Source: Dehalococcoidia bacterium (GTDB lineage: Bacteria > Chloroflexota > Dehalococcoidia > Lucifugimonadales > Lucifugimonadaceae). From it: a DNA stretch of 15,710 bases. Below are positions 8,536 to 15,710 of this stretch, piece after piece. The notes beneath the pieces are model-generated. The model was not told the origin of the DNA, did not search any database, and saw only the letters and a list, made by a program, of their open reading frames with translations. The stretch covers positions 1 to 15,710 of the forward strand of contig JANQEF010000066.1 of assembly GCA_028278465.1 (NCBI GenBank), given 5' to 3'. Numbering within the stretch: the stretch's first letter is position 1; each line of letters begins with the position of its first letter. Position numbers and translations under genes: made by a program.

Positions 8536-9612
8536 ATGACATCACCATCCCATCCCGTCCCCAAACACCGAGCCGCACGGAAGGTCCTGACCGTGCAGGG
8601 GCCGATCGAGTCGGCGATGGTGGGCCTGACGCTCACTCACGAGCATCTGCTGATCGATTTCACACCGGTCTTGACCGAGCCCTCGGCCGCATCGGAGCGA
8701 GCGCTGATGGAGCAGCCGGTCTCGATGGAGAACCTGTGGTGGGTGCGCCACAACTGGACCAGCAGTGTCGACAACCTCAGGCTGTTCGATGAGCAGACGG
8801 CGATAGACGAGGCGAACGAATTCTTCCGTGCCGGCGGAGCGACGATAGTGGACGTCACTTCGGTCGGGATAGGCCGTGACCCCGCAGCGCTGCTTCGCAT
8901 ATCCAAGGCGACCGGTCTGAACGTTGTGATGGGCGCCGGCTTCTACGTTGACATGACGCACTCGGACTGGTTGCGAGGAGCGTCAGTGGACGAGATCGCG
9001 CGGAAGATCATCAGCGACATCGATGAGGGTGTTGACGGCACAGGCATACGCGCCGGGATCATCGGCGAGATTGGATGCTCGTGGCCGTGGACCGACAGTG
9101 AGAAAAAGGTGCTGGAGGCCGCGGTTGCCGCGCAGCGTGAGACGGGCGCTCCCCTGCTCATCCACCCCGGGCGGGACGAAAAAGCCCCGATGGAGCTGCT
9201 CAAGGCGGTTGAGGGCTGGGGCGGAGACATGCGCCGGACAGTGATGGGGCACATCGAGCGGACTATCTACGACCGCGGCGCGCTGGATGAGGTTGCGGCG
9301 ACCGGCGCGTACCTGAATTTCGACCTGTTCGGCCATGACGAGTCACACTACCCACTGGCGAAGGACACCTTCATGCCGGCGGACCACGAGCGCATCGAGC
9401 AGATCGAGCACCTGGTCGCCGACGGCAGGAGCAGCCAGGTGCTGCTGGCTCATGATGTCTGCACGAAGCACCGCCTGAAGCGGTACGGCGGTCACGGCTT
9501 CGATCACATCCCTGCAAGGGTCGTGCCCAGGATGCGTGCTCGCGGCATGCACGAGGAGGATGTGCGCATGGTGCTGGTCGACAACCCGACCCGGATGCTC
9601 ACATTCAACTAG
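8536..9612 (+). CDS. Phosphotriesterase-related (PHP-like) metal-dependent hydrolase
   Basis: Encodes 358 aa. The ATG at 8536 has no clear ribosome site, and a GTG about 19 codons on, at 8593 just before QGPI, would fit the usual family start, so the first residues are uncertain. The protein is an amidohydrolase-superfamily TIM barrel of the phosphotriesterase family with a binuclear metal centre. Ligands seen are the N-terminal HxH in LTHEHLL (H35, H37), a glutamate in GEIG (E178), H210 in LLIHPGR, H239 in MGHIERT and D307 in LLAHDVC. A glutamate at the bridging position, rather than the carboxylated lysine of organophosphate hydrolases, is the pattern of E. coli PHP and its relatives. Family activities include lactone, ester and phosphotriester hydrolysis, so the natural substrate is open. 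No signal peptide is seen. It is an isolated gene. Confidence 0.85.
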   Translation: MTSPSHPVPKHRAARKVLTVQGPIESAMVGLTLTHEHLLIDFTPVLTEPSAASERALMEQPVSMENLWWVRHNWTSSVDNLRLFDEQTAIDEANEFFRAGGATIVDVTSVGIGRDPAALLRISKATGLNVVMGAGFYVDMTHSDWLRGASVDEIARKIISDIDEGVDGTGIRAGIIGEIGCSWPWTDSEKKVLEAAVAAQRETGAPLLIHPGRDEKAPMELLKAVEGWGGDMRRTVMGHIERTIYDRGALDEVAATGAYLNFDLFGHDESHYPLAKDTFMPADHERIEQIEHLVADGRSSQVLLAHDVCTKHRLKRYGGHGFDHIPARVVPRMRARGMHEEDVRMVLVDNPTRMLTFN

Positions 9613-9617
9613 CGTGC

Positions 9618-9637
9618 AATCGGCGGATTGGCCGATT
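9618..9637. terminator. Short hairpin after the phosphotriesterase-like gene
   Basis: AATCGGC / GCCGATT (9618-9624, 9631-9637) form a perfect 7 bp stem with a 6 nt loop, starting 5 nt after the stop codon. No T-run follows, so it could at best stabilise the 3' end or assist Rho-dependent termination. Confidence 0.3.
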
Positions 9638-9757
9638 CAAGGCGCTACTGAGCGCGAGTCCCTCAGGTTGCACGAGAACCTCTCACTGGCATTCAGGCGT
9701 AGGCTGTTGATGGCCCGCTTTCGAAACGCGCGGGCACGTGTCACATCGTCCTGAACA

Positions 9758-10687
9758 ATGCCCGGAATCTTTCGCTCTCTAAGACTGCTCTGGCTCACGC
9801 CGCTCTCTGCGCTGCTGCTTGTCGCAATGGCATGCTCTGGCTCGTCCGACGACGACCCGAACGTGCTCGCGACCGCCGCCCGTGACGCAGAGAGCACGCT
9901 CTCGGTGCTCCTGATGGCACGCGACGTCGAAGTGGGCGAGGCGAGGCTGCCAGTCGTCGTCCTGCTTGGCGGCACGGAGACAACAAGGGTCAACGACCGC
10001 GTCGACGATCTCACCTTCTCCTACAGACACGCTGACGACAAAGGGTTCTCAACGTTGTGCGGCGTGACATGGCGACCATGGCCGGTGCGCGGCGGCGCCT
10101 ACACCGCTGCTCCTGAGTTTGACCGGCCCGGTGTGTGGGAGGTGCAGGTCAGGCTCAGCGAGCACGGCAGCGAGCGCGTGGGCAGCAGCTTCATCCAGGT
10201 GGAACAGGACTCAGCGGCGCCGGGCGTTGGCGACCGAGCGCCGATCACCATCACGAAAACCGCCAGCACGGTCGACGAGGTCCGGCAGATATCGAGCGCG
10301 TTCAACCCCGACCCGCGCTTCTACGCCGTATCGCTCGATGAGGCGCTCACCAACGGCCGGCCGACGATCGTACTTTTCTCGACACCGGCGTTCTGCGTGA
10401 CACAGACCTGTGGCCCGCAGCTGGACACGCTCACCGGCCTGATGGAGCAGCACGGCGACAGCGTCGACTTCATCCACGTCGAGATCTTCGACAACATCCG
10501 GGAGATGCTGGACACGGGCGACAGCTCAATCGGCGAAGTGGCGCAGGCGGTGGAGGACTGGGGCCTGATCACTGAGCCGTGGACCTTTTTCATCGATTCG
10601 ACCGGCGTGATTAGCTCCCGGTTCGAGCAGTTCACAACTCTGGCCGAGCTGAGCGAGGCGGCCGACCGGCTTCTCGCCGCCGGCTGA
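9758..10687 (+). CDS. Exported thioredoxin-fold lipoprotein with N-terminal beta domain and CX4C motif
   Basis: Encodes 309 aa. The ATG at 9758 follows an in-frame TGA by one codon, so it is the first possible start. The N-terminus has two arginines, a hydrophobic stretch (LLWLTPLSALLLVAMAC, 10-26) and a probable lipidation cysteine C26 followed by a Ser/Gly/Asp linker, so the protein probably sits on the outer face of the membrane. Residues about 60-150 look like an Ig-like or FixH/YtkA-like beta domain (GVWEVQVRLSEHG). Residues about 185-309 look like a thioredoxin fold: PTIVLFSTPAFC (202-213), C213-VTQT-C218, DFIHVEIFD, the EPWTFFID stretch with the usual cis-Pro region nearby, and a C-terminal helix. 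The two cysteines are four apart, unlike the CXXC of classical thioredoxins. A thiol-redox or metallochaperone role outside the cell is inferred. An ABC operon starts 108 bp downstream. Confidence 0.75.
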   Translation: MPGIFRSLRLLWLTPLSALLLVAMACSGSSDDDPNVLATAARDAESTLSVLLMARDVEVGEARLPVVVLLGGTETTRVNDRVDDLTFSYRHADDKGFSTLCGVTWRPWPVRGGAYTAAPEFDRPGVWEVQVRLSEHGSERVGSSFIQVEQDSAAPGVGDRAPITITKTASTVDEVRQISSAFNPDPRFYAVSLDEALTNGRPTIVLFSTPAFCVTQTCGPQLDTLTGLMEQHGDSVDFIHVEIFDNIREMLDTGDSSIGEVAQAVEDWGLITEPWTFFIDSTGVISSRFEQFTTLAELSEAADRLLAAG

Positions 10688-10795
10688 GAGTGCCCGTCTT
10701 CTGCAACATTCCTTAACGACCGCCGATCACGCAACGGCGTAGACTGGCGAACTGCTACTCCTGAATCTGCCTGAGCCGGATGGAGCCGCGCCAAT

Positions 10796-11740
10796 ATGGA
10801 TGCGCTGCTGCGCGCCGAAAAACTGACGAAGCACTACGGCCCCGTCGTCGCACTGGAAGCGGCGCAGTTCGAGGTCGTCGAAGGCGTCACCGGGCTCCTC
10901 GGTTCAAACGGCGCCGGCAAGAGCACCGCCATCAAGCTGTTCCTCGGGCTGATCTCGCCAACGTCCGGCTCGATGCACGTGCTCGGCGTTGAGAGTTCGG
11001 AATCGCTGGATGTGCGGGCGAAGCTCGGCTACATGCCGGAGCACGACTGTTTGCCGAACAACGTTTCCGCCGCCGAGTTCCTGACGCATATGGCACAGGT
11101 CAGCGGCCTTCCGCCATCGCAAGCCCGCTCGCGGGCCGCCGACACTCTCCGGCACGTCGGACTGTTCGAAGAGCGCTACAGGCCGATCGGCGGCTACTCG
11201 ACCGGCATGAAGCAGCGGGTGAAGCTGGCGCAGGCGCTGGTACACGACCCGGCGTTGATCCTGCTCGATGAGCCGACGGCCGGACTCGACCCCGGCGGCC
11301 GCGAAGAGATGCTGGACCTCGTGCGAAAGACGCACACCGAGTTCGGCATCAGCCTGATGCTGTCGTCGCACCTGATGGGCGATGTGGAGCGCACCTGTGA
11401 CCGGATCATCGTGCTCGAGGACGGCCGCGTGGTCCAGCAGGGCGAGGTGACCGGCTTCACGGAGGAGTTGGAGACGATCTTCGTCGAGGTGGAGGAGCGG
11501 CGCCGCGAGTTCCTGGAGGCTCTTCGCAAACTGGGGGTAGAGGCCGCCGAAGAGGATTCGGCTGTGATCATTCCCGAGGCTGGTGAAGACGACTACGACC
11601 TGATCTCGCAGGCGCTGGTGGAGTCGAAGGCTCCCTTGCGCAGGCTTGGGCCGCGCCGCCACGCGCTGTCGGAGATCTTCGAGGACCCGGCCATTCCCGA
11701 CACGCAGTTCAGCCCTGCGCCCGCGGAGACTCAGGAATGA
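10796..11740 (+). CDS. ABC-2 type transporter ATP-binding protein (first of pair)
   Basis: Encodes 314 aa, the nucleotide-binding subunit of an ABC-2 exporter. Walker A is GSNGAGKST (36-44), the signature is YSTGM (134-138) in place of LSGGQ, Walker B with the catalytic glutamate is LILLDE (154-159), the D-loop is AGLDP, and the H-loop histidine is H192 in SSH. The Q-loop region reads GYMPEHD, as is common in drug/lipid-type ABC-2 ATPases. About 100 residues beyond the ATPase core (from about 215) form an acidic C-terminal domain typical of this subfamily. It opens a four-gene operon: its TGA overlaps the ATG of the first permease (ATGA, 11737-11740), which implies translational coupling. No strong promoter was found in the 108 bp upstream. 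Substrate unknown. Confidence 0.95.
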   Translation: MDALLRAEKLTKHYGPVVALEAAQFEVVEGVTGLLGSNGAGKSTAIKLFLGLISPTSGSMHVLGVESSESLDVRAKLGYMPEHDCLPNNVSAAEFLTHMAQVSGLPPSQARSRAADTLRHVGLFEERYRPIGGYSTGMKQRVKLAQALVHDPALILLDEPTAGLDPGGREEMLDLVRKTHTEFGISLMLSSHLMGDVERTCDRIIVLEDGRVVQQGEVTGFTEELETIFVEVEERRREFLEALRKLGVEAAEEDSAVIIPEAGEDDYDLISQALVESKAPLRRLGPRRHALSEIFEDPAIPDTQFSPAPAETQE

Positions 11741-12681
11741 CCTCCGCATCCGGAACACCGGGAGCTATGGAAGCCGCCCGAGGGCGTGAGGGCCAGGTAT
11801 TCGACCTCGGCTACCGACGCTACGACGGCCCGCGCGAGGGCAGGAACCGGGCCCGGCTCGCCGTATACAAGGACGGTCTGCGAATCTCGCTCGGGCTTGG
11901 CAGAGGCGGCCGGGCAAAGATCCTGCCGTGGCTGTTCGTCGGCGTGGCGATCCTGATCGGGCTGATATTTGCGCTGATCGCAGGCGCGGTCGATCGTGTC
12001 GCCGGGGCCGGCACTGCGGAGGCGGCCAACTTGCCCAGCCACGCCGACTACTACACCGGCGCCGGGATCCTGCTGTTCCTGTTTGCGGCGGTGGTCGGTC
12101 CCGAGCTGCTGTGTCCGGACAGGCACAACGGGACGATCCACCTCTACCTAGTGCGGCCGTTGACATCGGTCGACTACGTGCTGGCGCGGTTCCTGGCCTT
12201 CATGACCGTGATGCTGTTCGTCGCCTGGCTGCCGCAGATTGTCCTGCTGGCCGGGCTGGCTTTCGGCGCTCCGCAGCCCGCCGAGTACCTGCAGGACAAC
12301 TGGCTCGACATACCGAAGTTCCTGGCTGCCGGCGCTGCGATGGCCGTCTACACGACCGGAATGGGGCTGGCGGTCGCAGCGTTTACAACCCGCCGCGGCT
12401 ACGCATCGGTCGGGCTTGTGGGCCTGTTCCTGATCTCCCAGTTCGTCGCCGGGGCCCTCGGAGAAACGGTCACCGGGACTGCGGGTGAATGGCTGGGGCT
12501 CATCAGCCTGTCCGACCCGCCGTTGCACATCAACGAGCTCGTGTTCCAGGTTGATGACAGCCTGAACGCCGGACAGGCGGCGCGCGACCTCCCGACCGGC
12601 ATCCGAATCGCCGCCTACTTCGTCTTCACGCTCGTGCCGATCGGTGTCTTGGTCGGGCGATACAAGAGGCTTTCGGTATGA
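11737..12681 (+). CDS. ABC-2 type transporter permease (first of pair)
   Basis: Encodes 314 aa, overlapping the preceding ATPase gene by 4 nt. A cytosolic N-terminus with VFDLGYRRYDGPREGR (21-36), a motif I associate with permeases of this exporter group in Actinobacteria and Chloroflexota, is followed by about six membrane segments: 63-83, 108-125, 150-175, 196-216, 222-243 and 290-307. Between the second and third lies the coupling segment PDRHNGTIHLYLVRPL (127-142) typical of ABC-2 permeases, which are thought to contact the ATPase there. A longer loop (about 245-288) probably faces outward. The stop overlaps the start of the second ATPase (ATGA, 12678-12681). It probably forms the membrane pore with the partner permease or as a homodimer. 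Cargo cannot be read from the sequence. Confidence 0.88.
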   Translation: MTSASGTPGAMEAARGREGQVFDLGYRRYDGPREGRNRARLAVYKDGLRISLGLGRGGRAKILPWLFVGVAILIGLIFALIAGAVDRVAGAGTAEAANLPSHADYYTGAGILLFLFAAVVGPELLCPDRHNGTIHLYLVRPLTSVDYVLARFLAFMTVMLFVAWLPQIVLLAGLAFGAPQPAEYLQDNWLDIPKFLAAGAAMAVYTTGMGLAVAAFTTRRGYASVGLVGLFLISQFVAGALGETVTGTAGEWLGLISLSDPPLHINELVFQVDDSLNAGQAARDLPTGIRIAAYFVFTLVPIGVLVGRYKRLSV

Positions 12682-13637
12682 CCACCGCGGAACAGCCCAC
12701 AACTCCGCCGGCCGCCGGCAGGCAACCTGTGATCCAGGTGGAAGGCGTCTCGCGCTGGTTCGGGAACGTCGTCTCGGTGAGCGATGTTTCGTTCGAGGTC
12801 TACCCTGGCATCACCGGCCTGCTCGGGCCGAACGGCGCGGGCAAGACAACCCTGCTCAGGATGATCACCGGCCTCGCTGCGCCTTCAGAGGGCGTTGTGA
12901 AGACCTTCGGTGAACCGGTCAGGAACAACCCGGAGCTGTATCGCCGGATCGGCGTGATGTCAGAGCATGAGGCGGTCTACAGCTTCCTGACAGGCCGGGA
13001 GTTCGTGGAGTTCGCCGCGAAGATGCGCGGCGTGGCCGACACACGAGAAGCCACCGCGACCGCCATCGAGAGCGTCGGGCTCTCATTCGCCGCCGACCGC
13101 AAGATGTCGGGATACTCACGCGGCATGAAGCAGCGGATGCGGCTTGCGGCAACGATCGTTCACGACCCTGAGCTTCTGATCCTTGACGAGCCGCTCAACG
13201 GCGCCGACCCGCGGCAGCGAGTCCACTTCCAGAACCTGCTGCGAGGCCTTGCCGCACGCGGCCGCACGATCTTCGTCTCGTCGCACATCCTCGAAGAGGT
13301 CGAGGCGCTCGCCGAACGGGTGCTGCTGATCGTCAACGGAAAGCTGGCCGCTTCCGGTGACTACAGGGCGATTCGAGCGGCGCTGAACGAACGTCCGTAC
13401 CACGTGAGGATCGTCTGCTCCGATACCCGTGGTCTCGCCTCGGGCCTTGTGAAGCTCGATGAAGTAGACGCGGTGAATATCGACCCGGACGGGGCGTTGA
13501 TCGCACAGAGTCGCAACGTCCTTTCGCTCCAGATGGCGCTGCCGCGGCTGGCGCTGGAGTCGCGCATCCGGCTGCTGCGGGTCGAGCCGCTGGACGACTC
13601 GCTTGAAAGCGTGTTCAGCTACCTCGTTGGCCAGTAA
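12678..13637 (+). CDS. ABC-2 type transporter ATP-binding protein (second of pair)
   Basis: Encodes 319 aa, starting within an ATGA overlap. Walker A is GPNGAGKTT (50-58), the signature is YSRGM (146-150), Walker B is LLILDE (166-171) and the H-loop is SSH with H203. The D-loop is NGADP, differing from the AGLDP of the first ATPase at the usually hydrophobic position. All residues needed for ATP hydrolysis are present, so this is not a dead subunit. It has an extra N-terminal segment of about 17 residues rich in Thr, Pro and Ala, and a C-terminal domain (about 235-319) unlike the acidic tail of the first ATPase. The operon therefore encodes either two homodimeric ATPases or one heterodimeric exporter. 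The last gene of the operon begins 2 bp after its stop. Confidence 0.95.
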   Translation: MTTAEQPTTPPAAGRQPVIQVEGVSRWFGNVVSVSDVSFEVYPGITGLLGPNGAGKTTLLRMITGLAAPSEGVVKTFGEPVRNNPELYRRIGVMSEHEAVYSFLTGREFVEFAAKMRGVADTREATATAIESVGLSFAADRKMSGYSRGMKQRMRLAATIVHDPELLILDEPLNGADPRQRVHFQNLLRGLAARGRTIFVSSHILEEVEALAERVLLIVNGKLAASGDYRAIRAALNERPYHVRIVCSDTRGLASGLVKLDEVDAVNIDPDGALIAQSRNVLSLQMALPRLALESRIRLLRVEPLDDSLESVFSYLVGQ

Positions 13638-13639
13638 CC

Positions 13640-14359
13640 ATGAACTCACTCTACGTCATATCGCTCAGGCAGCTCACCGGCAGGCCGCGACTGCTGATCA
13701 TCGCCCTGCTCACGGCTATCCCGATCCTGATGGGGTTCATCGTAAGCATCACCGACGACGGTCCAAGCCTGTCGGACCTCGACAACGACCTGATCGCACT
13801 GCTCATCGGAGCGGCGGTGCTGCCCATCATCACGCTGACCGTCTCGACAGCCGCGCTTGGCAACGACCTCGAGGACAGGACACTCAGCAACCTGACGCTT
13901 ACGCCTGCGGCGCGGTGGGAGCTGATCCTGCCGAAGCTGGCCGCCGCGATCACGGTGGCGACTCCACCGATCATGCTGAGCGCCATAGTCAGCACCGCGC
14001 TGGCTTACGAAGGTGATTCGCAGGTGATAGCCAGTGTCATCATCGGGTTCGGGCTTGCGATCCTCGCCTATTCGGCGGTCTTTCTCTGGCTCGGCCTCGC
14101 CACAGGCAGGGCGCTCGGCTACGGCCTGATGTACATCTTCCTGTGGGAGTTCCTGTTCACCGGCTTCGTCTCAGGCGTCCGGTTTCTGTCCATCCGGGCC
14201 TACGCGATCGGCGTGATCCGGGGCGTCGACGACGACCGGTTCGCTGAAGATGCCAACCTGGTGATCTCGATGCCCGTCTCGATAGTCGTGCTGATCGCGA
14301 TCATCGTGGTCTTCACAGGACTCGCGATAAGGCGCCTGCGCACGATGGACGTGCCGTGA
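13640..14359 (+). CDS. ABC-2 type transporter permease (second of pair)
   Basis: Encodes 239 aa, 2 bp after the preceding ATPase gene and without its own ribosome site, so translation probably depends on reinitiation. It is shorter than the first permease because it lacks the cytosolic N-terminal segment. Six membrane helices are apparent: about 17-37, 50-72, 101-123, 130-153, 160-182 and 211-232. The stretch between helices two and three, LGNDLEDRTLSNLTLTPAAR (73-92), is the ABC-2 coupling motif corresponding to PDRHNGTIHLYLVRPL of its neighbour. The two permeases are diverged but share this architecture, which suggests an ancient duplication of an ATPase-permease pair. It is the last gene of the operon. 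The neighbouring gene is convergent, its stop 29 bp away. Confidence 0.88.
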   Translation: MNSLYVISLRQLTGRPRLLIIALLTAIPILMGFIVSITDDGPSLSDLDNDLIALLIGAAVLPIITLTVSTAALGNDLEDRTLSNLTLTPAARWELILPKLAAAITVATPPIMLSAIVSTALAYEGDSQVIASVIIGFGLAILAYSAVFLWLGLATGRALGYGLMYIFLWEFLFTGFVSGVRFLSIRAYAIGVIRGVDDDRFAEDANLVISMPVSIVVLIAIIVVFTGLAIRRLRTMDVP

Positions 14360-14388
14360 TCCGGTTGCCGAAAGCCCGCGGCCGCTGA

Positions 14389-15099
14389 TTACCAGGCAGG
14401 CTTGCCTGAACTCCAGCCCCAGTTGTCAGGCGGCCAGATGTTACGGCCTACCCGTCGCCCGGTGCTGGCGTCGCGCCTCGGCTCGTCGTACCAGTCCTTC
14501 ACCGTGGCCTGCCACTTCTGGATGTGCGGAGTGCCGCGGTGGTATTCGAAGGCGTCCGGGTTCGCGTAGACCTCGTAGAGGTACAGCTCTGTAGGGTCGT
14601 TCACGTTCTGGTAGACGTCGAAGCGCAGGCAACCTGGCTCCTCGTGGGTTGAGCCGATGCCATCCAGCGCCACCGCCTCGATGAAGCGGTTCACATGCTC
14701 TTTCTGCACGTACTGCGGAGCCGAGATGACGTGCATTGAGCTGTTGCCGAAGTAGTCGTCGTCAACCGCGCCCTCAGCTCGCATCGAGTCCCACGTAGCG
14801 TCGCCGCGCGGGTAGACCGGGCGGCAGAACGACACCTCGACCTCCCCGTCGAACATGTCCTTCACCTGCGCGTCCCACTCCTTGAAGTGCGGATAGGTCT
14901 TGTGGGCCTCGAACGCGGCCTCGTCGTTGTAGACCTCGGTGAAGCCGAACAGAGTCGGGTCGTCGGCATCCTGGATGATGTCGAACCGGCGGCAGCCGGG
15001 CTCGTTTCGCACAGACCCTTCGGCGTCGCCGATCGAGGCCTCGATGAAGTCGTCTATCCTGTCTTCTTTCACCTTGAGGCGCACCATCAGGATGTACAT
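14389..15099 (-). CDS. Tandem ABM-domain (antibiotic biosynthesis monooxygenase-like) protein
   Basis: Encodes 236 aa from the ATG at 15099, chosen because CGGAG lies 6 nt upstream (15106-15110) and because MYILMVRLKV is the expected first strand; the frame stays open for 83 more codons that do not resemble the family. Two ferredoxin-like ABM/LsrG-type domains follow each other, about 1-95 and 122-210. Each shows the same order: strand, helix 'V...DFIEA' or 'V..FIEAV', 'EPGC-RFD' with an acidic-Asn/Asp-Pro turn (DADDPT, NVNDPT), then 'EVY-(N/A)-(D/P)-.AFE.H...PH...W'. Single-domain members work as dimers, as quinol monooxygenases, heme-degrading enzymes or autoinducer-2 phosphate isomerase-like proteins. 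The fusion would give an internal pseudo-dimer. The tail is Trp-rich (NIWPPDNWGWSSGKPAW). Enzyme activity and substrate are unknown. Confidence 0.83.
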   Translation of the reverse strand: MYILMVRLKVKEDRIDDFIEASIGDAEGSVRNEPGCRRFDIIQDADDPTLFGFTEVYNDEAAFEAHKTYPHFKEWDAQVKDMFDGEVEVSFCRPVYPRGDATWDSMRAEGAVDDDYFGNSSMHVISAPQYVQKEHVNRFIEAVALDGIGSTHEEPGCLRFDVYQNVNDPTELYLYEVYANPDAFEYHRGTPHIQKWQATVKDWYDEPRRDASTGRRVGRNIWPPDNWGWSSGKPAW

Positions 15100-15172
15100 T
15101 GCAAACTCCGGTAGCGGATGTCCGGTATCAACCGGACCTGGATGAGTGGAACTGCGGTAGCCAGCGGGCGGC

Positions 15173-15200
15173 AGTATACAGGCGCGAAGGCCGCGGCGAA
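15173..15200 (-). promoter_or_regulatory. Possible promoter of the tandem ABM gene
   Basis: The minus strand has TATACT (15178-15173, 5/6 to the -10 consensus) with TTCGCC 16 nt upstream (15200-15195), a 3/6 -35. It would give a leader of about 65 nt. Support is limited to the short motifs and the position in the divergent spacer. Confidence 0.25.
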
Positions 15201-15247
15201 GAGCCGCTGTGGGCTGCGGACGTGAACTGGAATTTTCGGATGACTCG

Positions 15248-15710
15248 ATGTCTCCGCCGATGAGGACAGCTGCCGAAAACGCGACCCTGCCGGAAGCCGC
15301 ACGTGCGGCCGTGGAGGCTCCCGACATCGGCCGAATCAGGGCCGACATCGAGAAGCTGTGTGTCCAGCCGCGGAACTCGCTGACGCATCCTGAGTTTCAC
15401 GCGGAGGCCGCAGAGTTCATCGCCGATGAACTGGGCGAATCCGGCTGCGAGGTTAGCCGCCATGATTTCACCGTCCCGTCAGAGCCCGAGCCGAGACCCG
15501 GCCTGAATGTTATTGGGACGCTGAGCAGTGGAGGCTCCGAGGAGGTGTCGGCACGCGAGGCGCCAGCGGTGCTAATCGGCGCGCACTACGACACGGTGCC
15601 GGGTTCGCCCGGAGCAGACGACAACGCGAGCGGTGTGGCGGTGATGCTGGAGTGCGCTCGTGCGCTGTCTTCGCTCGACCGCGCACGGCCGATCAAGTTC
15701 GTCGCGTTCG
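15248..15710 (+). CDS. M28-family zinc peptidase, N-terminal part (cut by window end)
   Basis: The frame runs from an ATG at 15248 to the window end (154 complete codons) without a stop. A second in-frame ATG at 15260 or a GTG at 15209 could also serve, since no ribosome site is convincing. The recognisable core is VLIGAHYDTVPGSPGADDNA followed by SG, the M28 aminopeptidase signature: the His of AHYD and the first Asp of GADDN are zinc ligands, with the Asp two residues after that His assisting catalysis. Upstream, LNVIGTL and the preceding 'E-F-I-A-D-E-L-G-E-S-G-C-E-V' helix-strand also match the family. Relatives are aminopeptidases, carboxypeptidase-like enzymes or glutaminyl cyclases. The start shows no signal peptide, so a cytoplasmic peptidase is likely. 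The remaining zinc ligands lie beyond the window. Divergent from the tandem ABM gene. Confidence 0.85.
   Translation, partial: MSPPMRTAAENATLPEAARAAVEAPDIGRIRADIEKLCVQPRNSLTHPEFHAEAAEFIADELGESGCEVSRHDFTVPSEPEPRPGLNVIGTLSSGGSEEVSAREAPAVLIGAHYDTVPGSPGADDNASGVAVMLECARALSSLDRARPIKFVAF

Noticed and set aside
10688..10795. Promoter search upstream of the ABC operon (TAGACT at about 10740)
   Set aside because: No -35-like hexamer occurs at an acceptable spacing. The operon may be read through from the lipoprotein gene or use another sigma factor.
10904..11758. Minus-strand open frame (284 codons) opposite the first ABC ATPase gene
   Set aside because: It mirrors a clear ABC ATPase on the plus strand. 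Its composition (Arg, His, Gln and Leu rich) is typical of a shadow frame.
14393..14408. CAGGCA/TGCCTG hairpin near the convergent ends of the ABC operon and the ABM gene
   Set aside because: The stem is only 6 bp, has no T-run on either strand and lies inside the ABM coding end, so it is not convincing as a terminator.
15100..15348. N-terminal 83-codon extension of the tandem ABM protein
   Set aside because: The strong ribosome site and the first family strand both point to the ATG at 15099. The extra part runs antisense to the start of the M28 peptidase gene.

Overview
The window is a compact, GC-rich bacterial chromosome segment with no phage, IS, CRISPR, rRNA or tRNA signal. It holds fourteen genes, two of them cut by the window edges, and no gene-free stretch longer than about 220 bp. 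High GC, mixed ATG/GTG/TTG starts, a PspAB-HtpX pair without PspA, a phosphotriesterase-like hydrolase and a tandem ABM-domain protein together suggest a Chloroflexota bacterium, perhaps Dehalococcoidia/SAR202-like. That placement is an inference from gene content and not a demonstrated one.

Left part (1-5051): the 3' end of an ELFV-type glutamate dehydrogenase reads rightward and meets a leftward pair, a flavin reductase-like protein followed by a GT4 glycosyltransferase. Next comes gyrA, also leftward, closed by a textbook intrinsic terminator (2138-2173). The 216 bp leader of gyrA carries a striking alternating purine-pyrimidine tract.

Middle (5052-8389): a leftward three-gene cluster, htpX - pspAB - class I glutamine amidotransferase-like gene, looks like an envelope-stress unit. 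HtpX is an integral membrane M48 protease and PspAB is a partner of the PspA (phage shock) network. The third protein has the amidotransferase fold signature but has lost the catalytic cysteine and the canonical HPE motif, so it looks like a pseudoenzyme. The cluster is divergent from an inositol monophosphatase-family gene, and the shared 202 bp spacer holds a 10 bp palindrome that reads as a TAGAAT -10 box on both strands.

Right part (8536-15710): a phosphotriesterase-like metal hydrolase and an exported thioredoxin-like lipoprotein are followed by a tightly coupled four-gene ABC-2 operon (ATPase, permease, ATPase, permease) with ATGA overlaps at the first two junctions and a 2 bp gap at the third. 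The window ends with a leftward tandem ABM-domain protein and a rightward, truncated M28 peptidase.

The best candidate for something little described is the htpX-pspAB-dead amidotransferase unit. The two-domain thioredoxin lipoprotein beside the paired ABC exporter is a second one.
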